Shown: piece by piece, positions 15,408-23,254 of the stretch
How positions within the stretch are numbered: the first letter of the stretch is position 1
Layout of the letters: every line of letters begins with the position of its first letter
Assembly (NCBI GenBank): GCA_964484385.1
Contig: CAZAFV010000008.1
Span: 1-64,000, forward strand
Direction of reading: 5' to 3'
DNA length: 64,000 bases
Origin: Poriferisodalis sp964484385
GTDB lineage: Bacteria; Actinomycetota; Acidimicrobiia; Acidimicrobiales; Poriferisodalaceae
Notes under the pieces: generated by a model
Database searches by the model: none
Seen by the model: the letters and a program-made list of their open reading frames with translations, nothing else
Told to the model about the DNA's origin: nothing
Translations under genes and position numbers: made by a program

Positions 15408-16484
15408 TCAGCCGGGGGTGAGAGCGTCGGTCACGACGGCGTCGGGGATCGTGCCGCCGCCTGCCTGCTCAGTGCCGTCGGCACGGATCAGCAGCCAGCG
15501 GGGGTGATAGCTGACGCCGAGCGCTCTGGCGAGCTGATTCTCGGTATCGGGCAAGTTCGGCATGTGGCCGAGTCCGTAGGAACTCACGAAGCGTGAGATG
15601 GCCGACGCTGTGTCATGTCCCCCGACGCTGACGAGGGCCAAGTTGTTTCCGTGTTGTGTCTTCAGCGCTGCGACCGCAGGCGCCTCTCGCCGGCAGTTCG
15701 GTCACCAAGGCGCCCAGAACCACACCAGCACGTCGCGGCCAGCGAATGCACTGACGTCGAGCGTCGCGCCGTCGACTTGTGCGACGGCCAGCGCCAGCAC
15801 CTTGGGCCGATCCTCGGTGGGCTCGGGATCGGTGACAGCCTCCTCGGCACCCTCTCCCCCAGGATCCTGCTCTACCTCGTCCGGATCCCCGTTGTCATCG
15901 GCGCTCCCAGCATCGTCCGCCCCCGCTGCCTCGGTGTTCCCGAGATCGTCTCCCTCGCCAGATTCTGCGCCGCCGGCTGCCTCGTCATCACCTTCGGCGG
16001 TCCCGCCGTCACCCTGATCGTCTGCCGGTTCATCATCAGCGGACTGAGTCGCTCCGTCGTCGACTTCGCCGCCATCGTCGGTTTCGTCATCACCTGCATC
16101 GTCAGCGGGCTGTTGTGCGGTTTCGCTGGATTCGCTGTCGCCCGGATCTGCCTGGTCGGCGGCGTCACTCTCGTCGCTGTCGGTCTGCGCCTGATCGTCG
16201 CTTGCGTCGTCGGGCTGCGAGGCAGCGGCCTGATCCGCGGTATCAGTACCCGCGTCGTCGGCGGTGCCGGCGTCCTCTGCCGTGCCTTCGGCATCTGCAG
16301 GCTCAGCAGACACGGGTGCCTTGGTACCGCCGGCAGACGGCTCGGTCTTCGCCGCCGCCGGTACGGCCGTGGTGGCTGCCACGGTCTGCTGTGTCTCGTC
16401 GCTGTCGCTGCTGCAGCCAGCGAGCAGGCCCGCACCTACTGCGCACGAGGCAGCGACCAGAGCCGCTCGGCGCAGTATCAGCAT
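15408..16484 (-). CDS. Predicted selenocysteine-containing thioredoxin-like lipoprotein (UPNC, DsbE/MPT53-like)
   Basis: 358 residues if the in-frame TGA at 15702-15704 is read as selenocysteine. An N-terminal lipoprotein signal ends LLAGC (Cys24). Residues about 30-225 are a low-complexity acidic Asp/Glu/Ala/Thr/Ser linker. From about 228 comes a thioredoxin fold: DVLVWFWAPW, then TGA (residue 261), then PNC (Cys264) and RREAPAVAALK, with the cis-Pro region GVSYHPRW near 323-330 and RADGTEQAGGG. It resembles extracytoplasmic mycobacterial DsbE/MPT53, where this position is Cys in WAPWC. There is no other stop between ATG16484 and the TGA at 15408-15410. The alternative readings are a nonsense mutation or a sequencing error. 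The precise Cys position and the SECIS-like stem favour Sec. Likely role: thiol oxidation or reduction outside the membrane. Confidence 0.75.
15664..15684 (-). promoter_or_regulatory. Candidate bacterial SECIS element
   Basis: On the minus strand, GGCGCCUGC (15684-15676), loop GGUC (15675-15672) and GCAGCGCU (15671-15664) fold into two four-pair helices separated by one bulged C (one terminal G-U). The loop starts 26 nt after the UGA and begins with GGU. Known bacterial SECIS hairpins lie in the coding region shortly after the UGA, with a G in the first loop positions (E. coli fdhF uses a GGU-type loop). Alternative pairings with the GC-rich flanks are possible. Confidence 0.6.
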
Positions 16485-16574
16485 CACCCTTGCGAGCGTA
16501 ACCCGCCTCCGCGCGGGCTCAGAAGCGGCTTCGGACCCTGAGCGTGTGTCTCCGGCATGGCTGAGACGCGCCGC

Positions 16575-16580
16575 TAGGTT
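16575..16580 (+). promoter_or_regulatory. -10 element of a leaderless transcript (thpR)
   Basis: TAGGTT ends 6 nt before the GTG at 16587, so transcription would start at or next to the start codon. No Shine-Dalgarno is present, consistent with leaderless translation. Confidence 0.45.
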
Positions 16581-16586
16581 CGCGCC

Positions 16587-17069
16587 GTGCCGCGCCTGTT
16601 CGTCGCCGTGTGGCCGCCCCCCTCCGTCGTCGACGAACTGGCTGGGCTGCCAAGACCGTCGGCGTCGGGTGTCAGCTGGACCAAGCCACACCGCTTGCAC
16701 ATCACGCTCCGGTTCCTCGGCGAATGCGACACCGGTGAAGCACTCAGCACCCTCGGTGCACAGTCACTCGGCGAGACATCGGTAACGCTCGGCCCAGTGC
16801 CGGAGCGCCTCGGTCGGGGCGTGCTCATGCTCCCGGCCACCGGCGTCGACGAGCTCGCCGCGTCGGTCATCGATTGCACCCGCTACATCGGCGACCCGCC
16901 GCCGGATCACCCCTTCGTAGGGCACCTGACTATCGCCCGCTTCCGCAAACGGCAGCCGTCGGTCGACTGGCCGCGCCTCGGCGAGACGTTCGATGTCAGC
17001 GAGATCAGCCTGGTCGAGTCTGCTCCGTGGGGCGAATACCTGAACGTGGCGAGCTTCCGGCTCAACTAG
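16587..17069 (+). CDS. thpR: RNA 2',3'-cyclic phosphodiesterase
   Basis: 160 residues of the 2H phosphoesterase superfamily (LigT/ThpR). Both catalytic motifs are present: HITLRF around residues 34-39 and HLTIARF around 113-119. The N-terminus MPRLFVAVWPPPSV is typical of the family. Such enzymes open 2',3'-cyclic phosphate ends in RNA, and their physiological role is poorly known. It is divergent from the selenoprotein candidate, and the 102 bp between them hold both promoters. The -10-like TAGGTT 6 nt upstream supports GTG16587. Confidence 0.85.
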   Translation: MPRLFVAVWPPPSVVDELAGLPRPSASGVSWTKPHRLHITLRFLGECDTGEALSTLGAQSLGETSVTLGPVPERLGRGVLMLPATGVDELAASVIDCTRYIGDPPPDHPFVGHLTIARFRKRQPSVDWPRLGETFDVSEISLVESAPWGEYLNVASFRLN

Positions 17070-17149
17070 CGCAGCTCCCCCGGCCGCCCGGGCGAATCGG
17101 CCTGCTGGAATGTGAGAACCTTGCTGTGAATTCCGCAGCAGGGGGAGCC

Positions 17150-17650
17150 ATGGGACTTCACCACGTCGCCTACGCAACACGGGACCTCGAGGCGACTCAC
17201 CGCTTCTACGAGGACCTGATGGGGTTCCCGCTGGTCCACGCCGAGCAGGCCGAGCGCCCGCACCCCGACGGCGGGCCGACAGGCCACATCAAGCACGTCT
17301 TCTACGACATCGGCGACGGCGAGTGCATTGCCTTCTTCTACATCCAGAACATGGGCGAGCAGGCCGACTACAGCACCGACCTCAGTGCGACGGTGGGGCT
17401 GCCGGTGTGGGTCAATCACGTCGCCGTCCGGGCCACGCCAGAGCAGCAAGAGGCTGCCCGCGAGCGCATGGCCGCCGCCGACATCGAACCGCTGATGGAA
17501 GTGGACCATGGCTGGTGCCATTCGCTCTACTTCGTGGACCCCAACGGGATCATGGTGGAACTCTGCTGTGACACCACCGGCATCGAGCCCGATCCCGCCG
17601 AGGCGCTGGAAGTGATGCGCTCCCCCATCCCCGCCGACGCAACGGCCTGA
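17150..17650 (+). CDS. VOC-family (glyoxalase/dioxygenase-like) metalloprotein
   Basis: 166 residues with two beta-alpha-beta-beta-beta modules of the vicinal-oxygen-chelate fold. The first starts GLHHVAYATRDLEATHRFYE, and the second has VNHVAVRATPEQQ and ends SLYFVDPNGIMVELCCDT. The metal ligands are expected to be His4 or His5, His90 and Glu138 (from VNHVAV and MVELCC). The reaction cannot be assigned: VOC members include lyases, dioxygenases and epoxide-opening enzymes. GGGGGAG 2-3 nt before ATG17150 is a close Shine-Dalgarno, and the upstream frame is Arg/Pro-rich. It precedes an alpha/beta hydrolase by 19 bp, so it is probably the first gene of a catabolic operon. Confidence 0.82.
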   Translation: MGLHHVAYATRDLEATHRFYEDLMGFPLVHAEQAERPHPDGGPTGHIKHVFYDIGDGECIAFFYIQNMGEQADYSTDLSATVGLPVWVNHVAVRATPEQQEAARERMAAADIEPLMEVDHGWCHSLYFVDPNGIMVELCCDTTGIEPDPAEALEVMRSPIPADATA

Positions 17651-17669
17651 GCTGCGGACCGGCCGACCG

Positions 17670-18794
17670 ATGGGCATCACCCGCGAGTTCGTCGCGCTGC
17701 CGAGTGCCAGCGCCCCCCGATCCGGCGTGGGCGGGCATCCCTGCCAAGGCGTCTACCACCGGCCCGATGGACACGAGCCGCGCACGGCACTCATAGCGAC
17801 CCACTACAACATCGATTTCAGCGAGCACTACCTGGCCAGCTACATCGCCGAGCGGGGCATGGGCTTTCTCGGCTGGAACACCCGCTTCCGGGGTGCGGAG
17901 CCGTACTTCCTGGCCGATCTGGCGCTCGCCGACATCGACGTCGGCGTCCGTTGGCTGCGCGACCAAGGCGTCGACTGCGTGGTGCTGCTGGGCAACAGCG
18001 GCGGCGGCTCGCTCATGGCCACCTACCAGGCACAGGCCACGGCGCCCAACCTGGTTCCGGAGTACAGCCGGCGAGGCCTGCACCCGGCGATCGAGGACCT
18101 GGCGGGAGGCGACCTGTACGTCTCGATCGTGGCGCACACCGGGCGCGCCGAGGTGCTGACCAACTGGATGGATCCGTCGGTGACCGATGAGAACGATCCG
18201 CTCAGCGTTGACCCGGCCCTCGACCCGTTCGGCGCCGACCGGCAGCCACCGTTTGACGATGAGTTCATCGCCACATACCGCAGCGCACAGCGGGCGCGCA
18301 ACGAGCGCATCACCGCTTGGTGCAAGAACGAGCTGGACCGGCTCGCAGCAGCAGGGCACCGCGAGCGTCTGTTCGTGGTGCCGCGACTCTGGGCGGACCT
18401 GCGCATGCTCGACGGTTCGATCGACCCCAGCCAACGCACCGTGCCCGGCTGCTACCTCGGCGATCCGCGCCGGGCCAACTACGGAATTTTCGGCGTCGGG
18501 ACGGTGAGTTCGCTGCGGACTTGGCTGTCGATGTGGAGCCTCGCCGACTCGCAGTGCAGCACCGACCAGGCGCAGCACATCGATCTTCCAGCGATCGTCA
18601 TCGACGCCGATGCCGATACCGGCATCTTCTCCTCCGACACCGCCAAGATCGTCAACGCGCTGCGCGGCCGGCCCGGTGCGCCGGACGTCCCGGTGCACTC
18701 CATCTCGGGCGACCACTACCTGACCGAGCCCGCTGGCGCCCGCGCCGAAGCAGCCGACCTCATCGCCGACTGGGTCCGCACCCACACGGTGTAG
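17670..18794 (+). CDS. Alpha/beta hydrolase, unknown substrate
   Basis: 374 residues. The early segment RTALIATHYNIDFSEHY replaces the usual HG oxyanion strand, LLGNSGGGSLMATYQ is the nucleophile elbow (GNSGG), and the C-terminal region has VIDADADTG (acid) and SISGDHYLTEP (His). The order supports a complete hydrolase with a large insertion between the nucleophile and the acid. The strand before the nucleophile (VDCVVLLGNSG) fits. It is 19 bp after the VOC gene and followed by a dienelactone-hydrolase-like gene, suggesting degradation of an aromatic or ester compound (inference). Confidence 0.72.
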   Translation: MGITREFVALPSASAPRSGVGGHPCQGVYHRPDGHEPRTALIATHYNIDFSEHYLASYIAERGMGFLGWNTRFRGAEPYFLADLALADIDVGVRWLRDQGVDCVVLLGNSGGGSLMATYQAQATAPNLVPEYSRRGLHPAIEDLAGGDLYVSIVAHTGRAEVLTNWMDPSVTDENDPLSVDPALDPFGADRQPPFDDEFIATYRSAQRARNERITAWCKNELDRLAAAGHRERLFVVPRLWADLRMLDGSIDPSQRTVPGCYLGDPRRANYGIFGVGTVSSLRTWLSMWSLADSQCSTDQAQHIDLPAIVIDADADTGIFSSDTAKIVNALRGRPGAPDVPVHSISGDHYLTEPAGARAEAADLIADWVRTHTV

Positions 18795-18873
18795 GCCGCG
18801 GCGCGTCCTCCGCAACTACCGTCTCGGGGCGGCAGCGTGCCGTCGCGCCGCTGCAGCCCCGAGGATGAGTGAG

Positions 18874-19641
18874 ATGCCGAATCAGAACTACGCCACCACG
18901 GTTGCCGAGGTTGATTTGACCACGGCGGACGGCACCATGAACTGCCATGTGATCACGCCCAAACGGGACGGGACACTGCGGGCTGTGATCGTGTATATGC
19001 CGGCGTCGGGAATCCGACCTGAGCTGGTGGGCATTGCCGAGCGCATCGCGGCCATGGGCTACGTGGTCGTGTTGCCGAATTCGTTCTATCGACTGGCGCG
19101 ACATGTGGACATCGACGCCAACCGGCTGGGCGACGACGACTACCTGCCCGTGCGCGAGTTCATGATGGGGCTCGCCGGCAACATCACCAACGCGCGCATC
19201 ATCGCTGACACCGGCGTCATCTTGGACTGGCTCGAGGGTCAAGACGGCATCGAGGCCAGCCAGGTCGGCGGAGTCGGCTACTGCATGGGCGGGCGGCTCG
19301 TGATGGCCGCGGCCGGCGCATATCCGGATCGGTTCGCCGCAGCCGCATCGCTGTACGGCGCGGGCATCGTGACCGACGAAGGCGACTCACCGCATCTCCA
19401 GCTCAGAGAAGTGTCCGGTGAGCTCTACTTCGGCATCGCCGAGAACGACATCTACGTCAGCGACGAGGAAACGGCTGCACTGAAGGCTCACTTGCCCACC
19501 ATCTACGTGCCGCACGCCGTCGAGACCTATCCCGGCACCGAGCACGGCTTCGTCTTCCCCGAGCGCTATTGCTTCTCGCCCGAGGGCGCCGAACTGCACT
19601 ACAAGCGGCTCGCCGATCTCTTCGCTCGCAATCTGGCCTGA
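18874..19641 (+). CDS. Dienelactone hydrolase family protein
   Basis: 255 residues. The nucleophile is a Cys in GYCMGGRL, as in dienelactone hydrolase, and TEHGFVFPERYCF supplies the His, with the acid Asp in FGIAENDIYV. The N-terminal region has VIVYMPASGIRPE. The family cleaves dienelactones in ring-fission pathways, and many members have other substrates. Two ATGs compete: 18865 directly abuts GAGG, whereas 18874 has it 9 nt upstream and is preferred. It is followed 21 bp later by an acyl-CoA dehydrogenase gene, in line with a degradative operon 17150-20787. Confidence 0.85.
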   Translation: MPNQNYATTVAEVDLTTADGTMNCHVITPKRDGTLRAVIVYMPASGIRPELVGIAERIAAMGYVVVLPNSFYRLARHVDIDANRLGDDDYLPVREFMMGLAGNITNARIIADTGVILDWLEGQDGIEASQVGGVGYCMGGRLVMAAAGAYPDRFAAAASLYGAGIVTDEGDSPHLQLREVSGELYFGIAENDIYVSDEETAALKAHLPTIYVPHAVETYPGTEHGFVFPERYCFSPEGAELHYKRLADLFARNLA

Positions 19642-19662
19642 ACGCGGAGGCACGCACCGGAG

Positions 19663-20787
19663 ATGCCCGACTTCCTCGACACTGAGCACACCGAGGTGCT
19701 GCGCACCGCCGAACGGCTGGCTGACGAGCTCGCGGCGCTGGCGGGCCGAGTCGACGAGAGCGACACCGGGGCAGAGGTGCGGGAGGCATCGAAGTCGGCA
19801 GGGGTGTTCGGCATGACCCAGCCGATGTCGGTTGGCGGCACCGAGGCCAGCGCGCTGGAGCTGGCCATCGTGCGTGACACGCTCGGCGGCCGCAACGTGG
19901 GTCACCTGCCGGGCGTCTTCGGACCGTCGCCGGGAGTGCTCGCCGACGTCGGCGAGCCGCTGCGCAGCCAGTTCCTGCTGCCGTATCTCGCTGGAGACAT
20001 GCGCAGCGGTTTCGGGTTCACCGAACCCGCTGATGCCCCGCGCCACACCTGGGCACGGCGCGACGGCGACGACTTGGTGGTGAACGGAGCGAAGTCGTAC
20101 GTGACCGGCGGCGCAGACGCCGACTTCATCAACGCTCTGGTCGAGGTGGAAGGGACCGGGCCGGCGATGGTGCTCATCGAGACCGACCGGGCGGGCGTGA
20201 CGCTTGAGCAGCGATTCGGCACCCTCGACGGCAGCCACCATGCTGCGTTCACATTCAGCGATGTGCGCGTTCCGGCAACGCACGTCATCGGCGAGGCCGG
20301 GGGCGGCCTGCGACGGGCGATGAGCCAGATCAACGCCACGCGTATGGCAATTGCGGCCGATTGCATCGGCCATTGTCGATTCGCAATCGACCTCGTCGAG
20401 CAAACGCTGGTCGAGCGGGCGGGGCGACACAGTTCGACCGAAGGGCCGGCACAGGTTGGCACCGACCTGGAGCGGGTGGCACTGGGAGACATGCGGATCG
20501 CCGCCTATGCGGCTCGCAGCGCGCTCTACCGGACGGCACGCCTGCTCGATGCCGGCGAGAACGCCGTCAACGAGGTAATGGCCGCAAAGTCGCTGGCCAC
20601 CGAGACTTTGAGCCGGATCTGCGACGACGCCGTGCAACTCGTCGGAGGAACCGCACTCGTAGACAGCCACCCGCTGGCCGACATCTTGCGACGCGTGCGC
20701 GCCCTGCGGCTCGCAGAGGGACCGACAGAGGTGCTGGCAGCGAACGTCGCCCGCGGGCGCCTCGACCTCGGCCTCGGCCGCGTATAA
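19663..20787 (+). CDS. Acyl-CoA dehydrogenase family protein
   Basis: 374 residues. The N-terminal helical domain is followed by the FAD/substrate beta region SGFGFTEPADAPRHTWAR, then VVNGAKSYVTGGADADFI, and the C-terminal helical domain with ALGDMRIAAYAARSALYRTA and LVGGTALVDSHPLADILR. The overall length and order are those of an ordinary flavin-linked acyl-CoA dehydrogenase. The catalytic Glu position near the C-terminus cannot be fixed from sequence alone. ATG19663 starts at the usual point. It is the last gene of a four-gene plus-strand run of hydrolases and oxidoreductases. Confidence 0.85.
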   Translation: MPDFLDTEHTEVLRTAERLADELAALAGRVDESDTGAEVREASKSAGVFGMTQPMSVGGTEASALELAIVRDTLGGRNVGHLPGVFGPSPGVLADVGEPLRSQFLLPYLAGDMRSGFGFTEPADAPRHTWARRDGDDLVVNGAKSYVTGGADADFINALVEVEGTGPAMVLIETDRAGVTLEQRFGTLDGSHHAAFTFSDVRVPATHVIGEAGGGLRRAMSQINATRMAIAADCIGHCRFAIDLVEQTLVERAGRHSSTEGPAQVGTDLERVALGDMRIAAYAARSALYRTARLLDAGENAVNEVMAAKSLATETLSRICDDAVQLVGGTALVDSHPLADILRRVRALRLAEGPTEVLAANVARGRLDLGLGRV

Positions 20788-20836
20788 CTACCGACGACTC
20801 GGGGCTGCAGGTACCGATGCCATAGCTGCGGCGGCG

Positions 20837-21172
20837 TCAGTCCCAGCCGAGCTCGTGCAGCCGGTCGTCGTCGATGCCGAAGTGGTGCGCGATCTCGTGC
20901 ACCACCGTCACCAGCACTTCTTCGACGACGTCGTCGGCCGTGTCGCACATCTCCAGAATCGGCAGCCGGTAGATGACGATGCTGTCGGGCATCGCCAGGC
21001 CGCCGTAGTCATGGCGCTCGGTCAGCGGGATGCCCTCATAGACGCCGAGCAGGTCCGGATCCTCCCCGCGGTCCTCCACGAAGATGGCCACGTTGTCCAT
21101 CAGCGAGCGCAGCGCGTCGGGAATGTCTTCGAGCGCCTGTTCCACCAGGTCGGCAAAGCGGGCCTCGTCCAT
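20837..21172 (-). CDS. Metallopeptidase family (zincin-like) protein
   Basis: 111 residues with the zinc-binding VVHEIAHHFGIDD (HEXXH plus downstream Asp) near the C-terminus, preceded by a compact domain including DNVAIFVEDRGEDPDLLGVY and SIVIYRLPILE. This is the small MMP37-like/DUF1025 family, widespread in actinobacteria and of unknown substrate. The GTG at 21181 lies only one base after a GGGGG run, while the ATG at 21172 has it about 10 nt upstream, so the ATG is chosen. Convergent with the acyl-CoA dehydrogenase gene. Confidence 0.82.
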   Translation of the reverse strand: MDEARFADLVEQALEDIPDALRSLMDNVAIFVEDRGEDPDLLGVYEGIPLTERHDYGGLAMPDSIVIYRLPILEMCDTADDVVEEVLVTVVHEIAHHFGIDDDRLHELGWD

Positions 21173-21273
21173 CTCGAGCACACCCCCATCCTGCCGGGCC
21201 AGCCGGCCCGCGTCAGCGGCAAGGCACTGTCGGGGGTCGGGCGCTGCGCTGGGGCCAGCAGTAAGTTGCAGGC

Positions 21274-21885
21274 ATGTACGAGCTCGTCGTCACGGGAAAC
21301 GATCCGGATGCCGCTGCGGACGTAGCGGCCAGCGTCGGAGGCGTGTGTTACGCAGCCGACCCCGACGATCGCCGCGAGTTCCCCTTCCGCACGCTCGTGC
21401 GCGCGATGACCGATTCCCCGGACCTGCTGACACCCGCCGCGACGGTGGGCACCTACCTGGCGTTCTCACGCGTCATCCGCGAGCGCCCGCTGGGGTCCGA
21501 CCCGGGCACAGCCTCGCCGGGCCTGACTGCCATCTTCCCCATGGTCCATCACCCTCGGCTGACGCACGCGCAGGGCGACAGCCACTGGCGCGACACCCAC
21601 GTGCCGCTGGCGCTGCAGCATCACCCCGGCATGTGGGACTACACCCAGCTCAGCGTGGTGGCCACCCTCAACGGACCGTCCTATGACGGCTTCGCGCTGG
21701 TCGCGTTCGCCTCGCTCGACGACATGCGTGAACGCTTCTTCGGCGATGACCACGACCGCGACGTCATCCGTGCCGACGTGGCGAAATTCGCCGACACCGA
21801 GCGCTCGCCCCGGCGCGTGATCGCGACGGAGACCATCTATCGCCAGCGTCCCCCGCTGCCGGCAGTGACCTGGCCACACGACTGA
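21274..21885 (+). CDS. EthD-domain-like protein
   Basis: 203 residues. The second half has the ferredoxin-like pattern of EthD proteins: DSHWRDTHVPLALQHHPGMW, then YTQLSVVATLNGPSYDGFA, then FASLDDMRERFF. EthD-type proteins are small cofactor-free or accessory proteins found in ether and aromatic degradation, and no reaction is implied. The first 80 residues are unrelated to known motifs. TAAGTT ends 6 nt before ATG21274, indicating a leaderless transcript and supporting the start. Confidence 0.7.
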   Translation: MYELVVTGNDPDAAADVAASVGGVCYAADPDDRREFPFRTLVRAMTDSPDLLTPAATVGTYLAFSRVIRERPLGSDPGTASPGLTAIFPMVHHPRLTHAQGDSHWRDTHVPLALQHHPGMWDYTQLSVVATLNGPSYDGFALVAFASLDDMRERFFGDDHDRDVIRADVAKFADTERSPRRVIATETIYRQRPPLPAVTWPHD

Positions 21886-21949
21886 TTCGCTCGCGTCCCA
21901 CAAGAAACTCTCCGCCCGCGCGCGCCATGAGCCAGCAAGCGAACTCATC

Positions 21950-23224
21950 GTGACAGCCGCTTCGCACACTGCGGATTTCAGCCGCGCACGCCGGATAAGC
22001 ACCCTGCTGACGCTGGCGGCGTCAGCAGCGGTATCGCAATCGTTCGGCCGGTTCACCTATTCGCTGCTGTTCACCGACCTGCGAGACGGTTTCAGCCTGT
22101 CCAACACCGTCGCCGGCGCCCTCGGTTCGCTGAATCTGCTGATGTACCTCGTGGGATCGCTGGCGGTTGCCCTGACAGTCGGCCGCACCGGCTTGAGCGG
22201 CGCCGTGCGCATTGGCGTCGCCGGCAACGTAATCGGCTTGGCCCTGCTGGCATGGAGCCCCAACGTCGGCATCGCGGCTCTCGCGCTCGCCTTGACCGGC
22301 TTCAGCGCAGCCGGCGTGTGGGTGGGCACCCCCGGGCTCGCTGCCGAGGTGCTGGGACCTGAGCGGCGAGGCGCTGCCGCCGGCTGGCTGACTGGCGGCG
22401 TCGGCGCCGGCATGGTCGCAGCGGCCGCCCTCGACGCGCTCCTGCAGGGTTTCGGCGAGGAAATCTCGACCGAAGGAGCACTGGCCGCCGCAAGCCGCAG
22501 CCACCTGCGGGGCGTGTACCTGATCGAGTTCTTCTTCGGCGCAGCAGTGCTGATCACCCTCGCCGTCGCGGTGCGCGGCTGGGCGCGCACGCCCGGTCGC
22601 ATGGGCTTCAAGGGCGCCCGGGCTGCTCTCGCCAAGGTGCCGCAGGCCGGTCGGCTGATCACGGCGTATGCCCTGCACGCTTTCATCGTTTCGACGGTGC
22701 TCACATTCATCGTGGGCCACCTCGAGAGCTACACGGACATCTTCACAGCTTGGGGCGCTGAGCTGGCGTTCTCGTCCATCGGCATCGGCTGCATCGCCGG
22801 CGGCCCGGTTCTCGGACGCTCGGCAGACCGCTTCGGCAGGCGGCGCGCAGTCGCTATCGGTTTCGGCGTGTCGTTGATCTCGATCATCACATCGACCGCG
22901 TACCCGCTGCTCGCACTCGGCGGGCCGCTGCTCGCGTGGGTGTCGGCGATCGCGTTCGGTATGGCGTTCAGCGGCATCATTGCCGCCATCGCCGCTCGTG
23001 TCAGCGACAGCCTCGCCGGCGACGAGTTCGGCGCCGCCTACGGGATCGCCACCATCTTGTTCGGCCTCGGCCTAGCGGCAGGACCGCCGGTCGGTGGCGC
23101 CTTGGCTGACTGGTTCGGCAGCTTCGGTCCCGCCTTCGGGCTCGCCGTGGCTGCGTGCGTCTTGGGCATCCTGCTCACCGGTTGGGGCGACGACCCTGTG
23201 CCCGCCGAGCAATCCAGGGCTTGA
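21950..23224 (+). CDS. MFS transporter (YbfB/YjiJ-like), paralogue 2
   Basis: 424 residues and about twelve helices. The N-terminal segment SQSFGRFTYSLLFTDLRDGF, then LSNTVAGALGSLNLL, matches that of the MFS protein at 11448-12839, so the two are paralogues. Other family features are LGPERRGAAAGWLTGGVGAG and the loop SADRFGRRRAVAIG. The start is GTG21950. Substrate unknown. It stands alone between the EthD-like gene and a convergent crotonase gene, so no pathway link is obvious. Confidence 0.85.
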   Translation: MTAASHTADFSRARRISTLLTLAASAAVSQSFGRFTYSLLFTDLRDGFSLSNTVAGALGSLNLLMYLVGSLAVALTVGRTGLSGAVRIGVAGNVIGLALLAWSPNVGIAALALALTGFSAAGVWVGTPGLAAEVLGPERRGAAAGWLTGGVGAGMVAAAALDALLQGFGEEISTEGALAAASRSHLRGVYLIEFFFGAAVLITLAVAVRGWARTPGRMGFKGARAALAKVPQAGRLITAYALHAFIVSTVLTFIVGHLESYTDIFTAWGAELAFSSIGIGCIAGGPVLGRSADRFGRRRAVAIGFGVSLISIITSTAYPLLALGGPLLAWVSAIAFGMAFSGIIAAIAARVSDSLAGDEFGAAYGIATILFGLGLAAGPPVGGALADWFGSFGPAFGLAVAACVLGILLTGWGDDPVPAEQSRA

Positions 23225-23254
23225 GCCGACTGACCCGAGTCAGCCGAACTGGGC

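Noticed and set aside
15702..15704. TGA as a premature stop that makes the thioredoxin-like gene a pseudogene
   Set aside because: It is the only lesion, lies at the catalytic Cys codon, the downstream frame is intact and conserved-looking, and a SECIS-like hairpin follows. It is kept as an alternative only.
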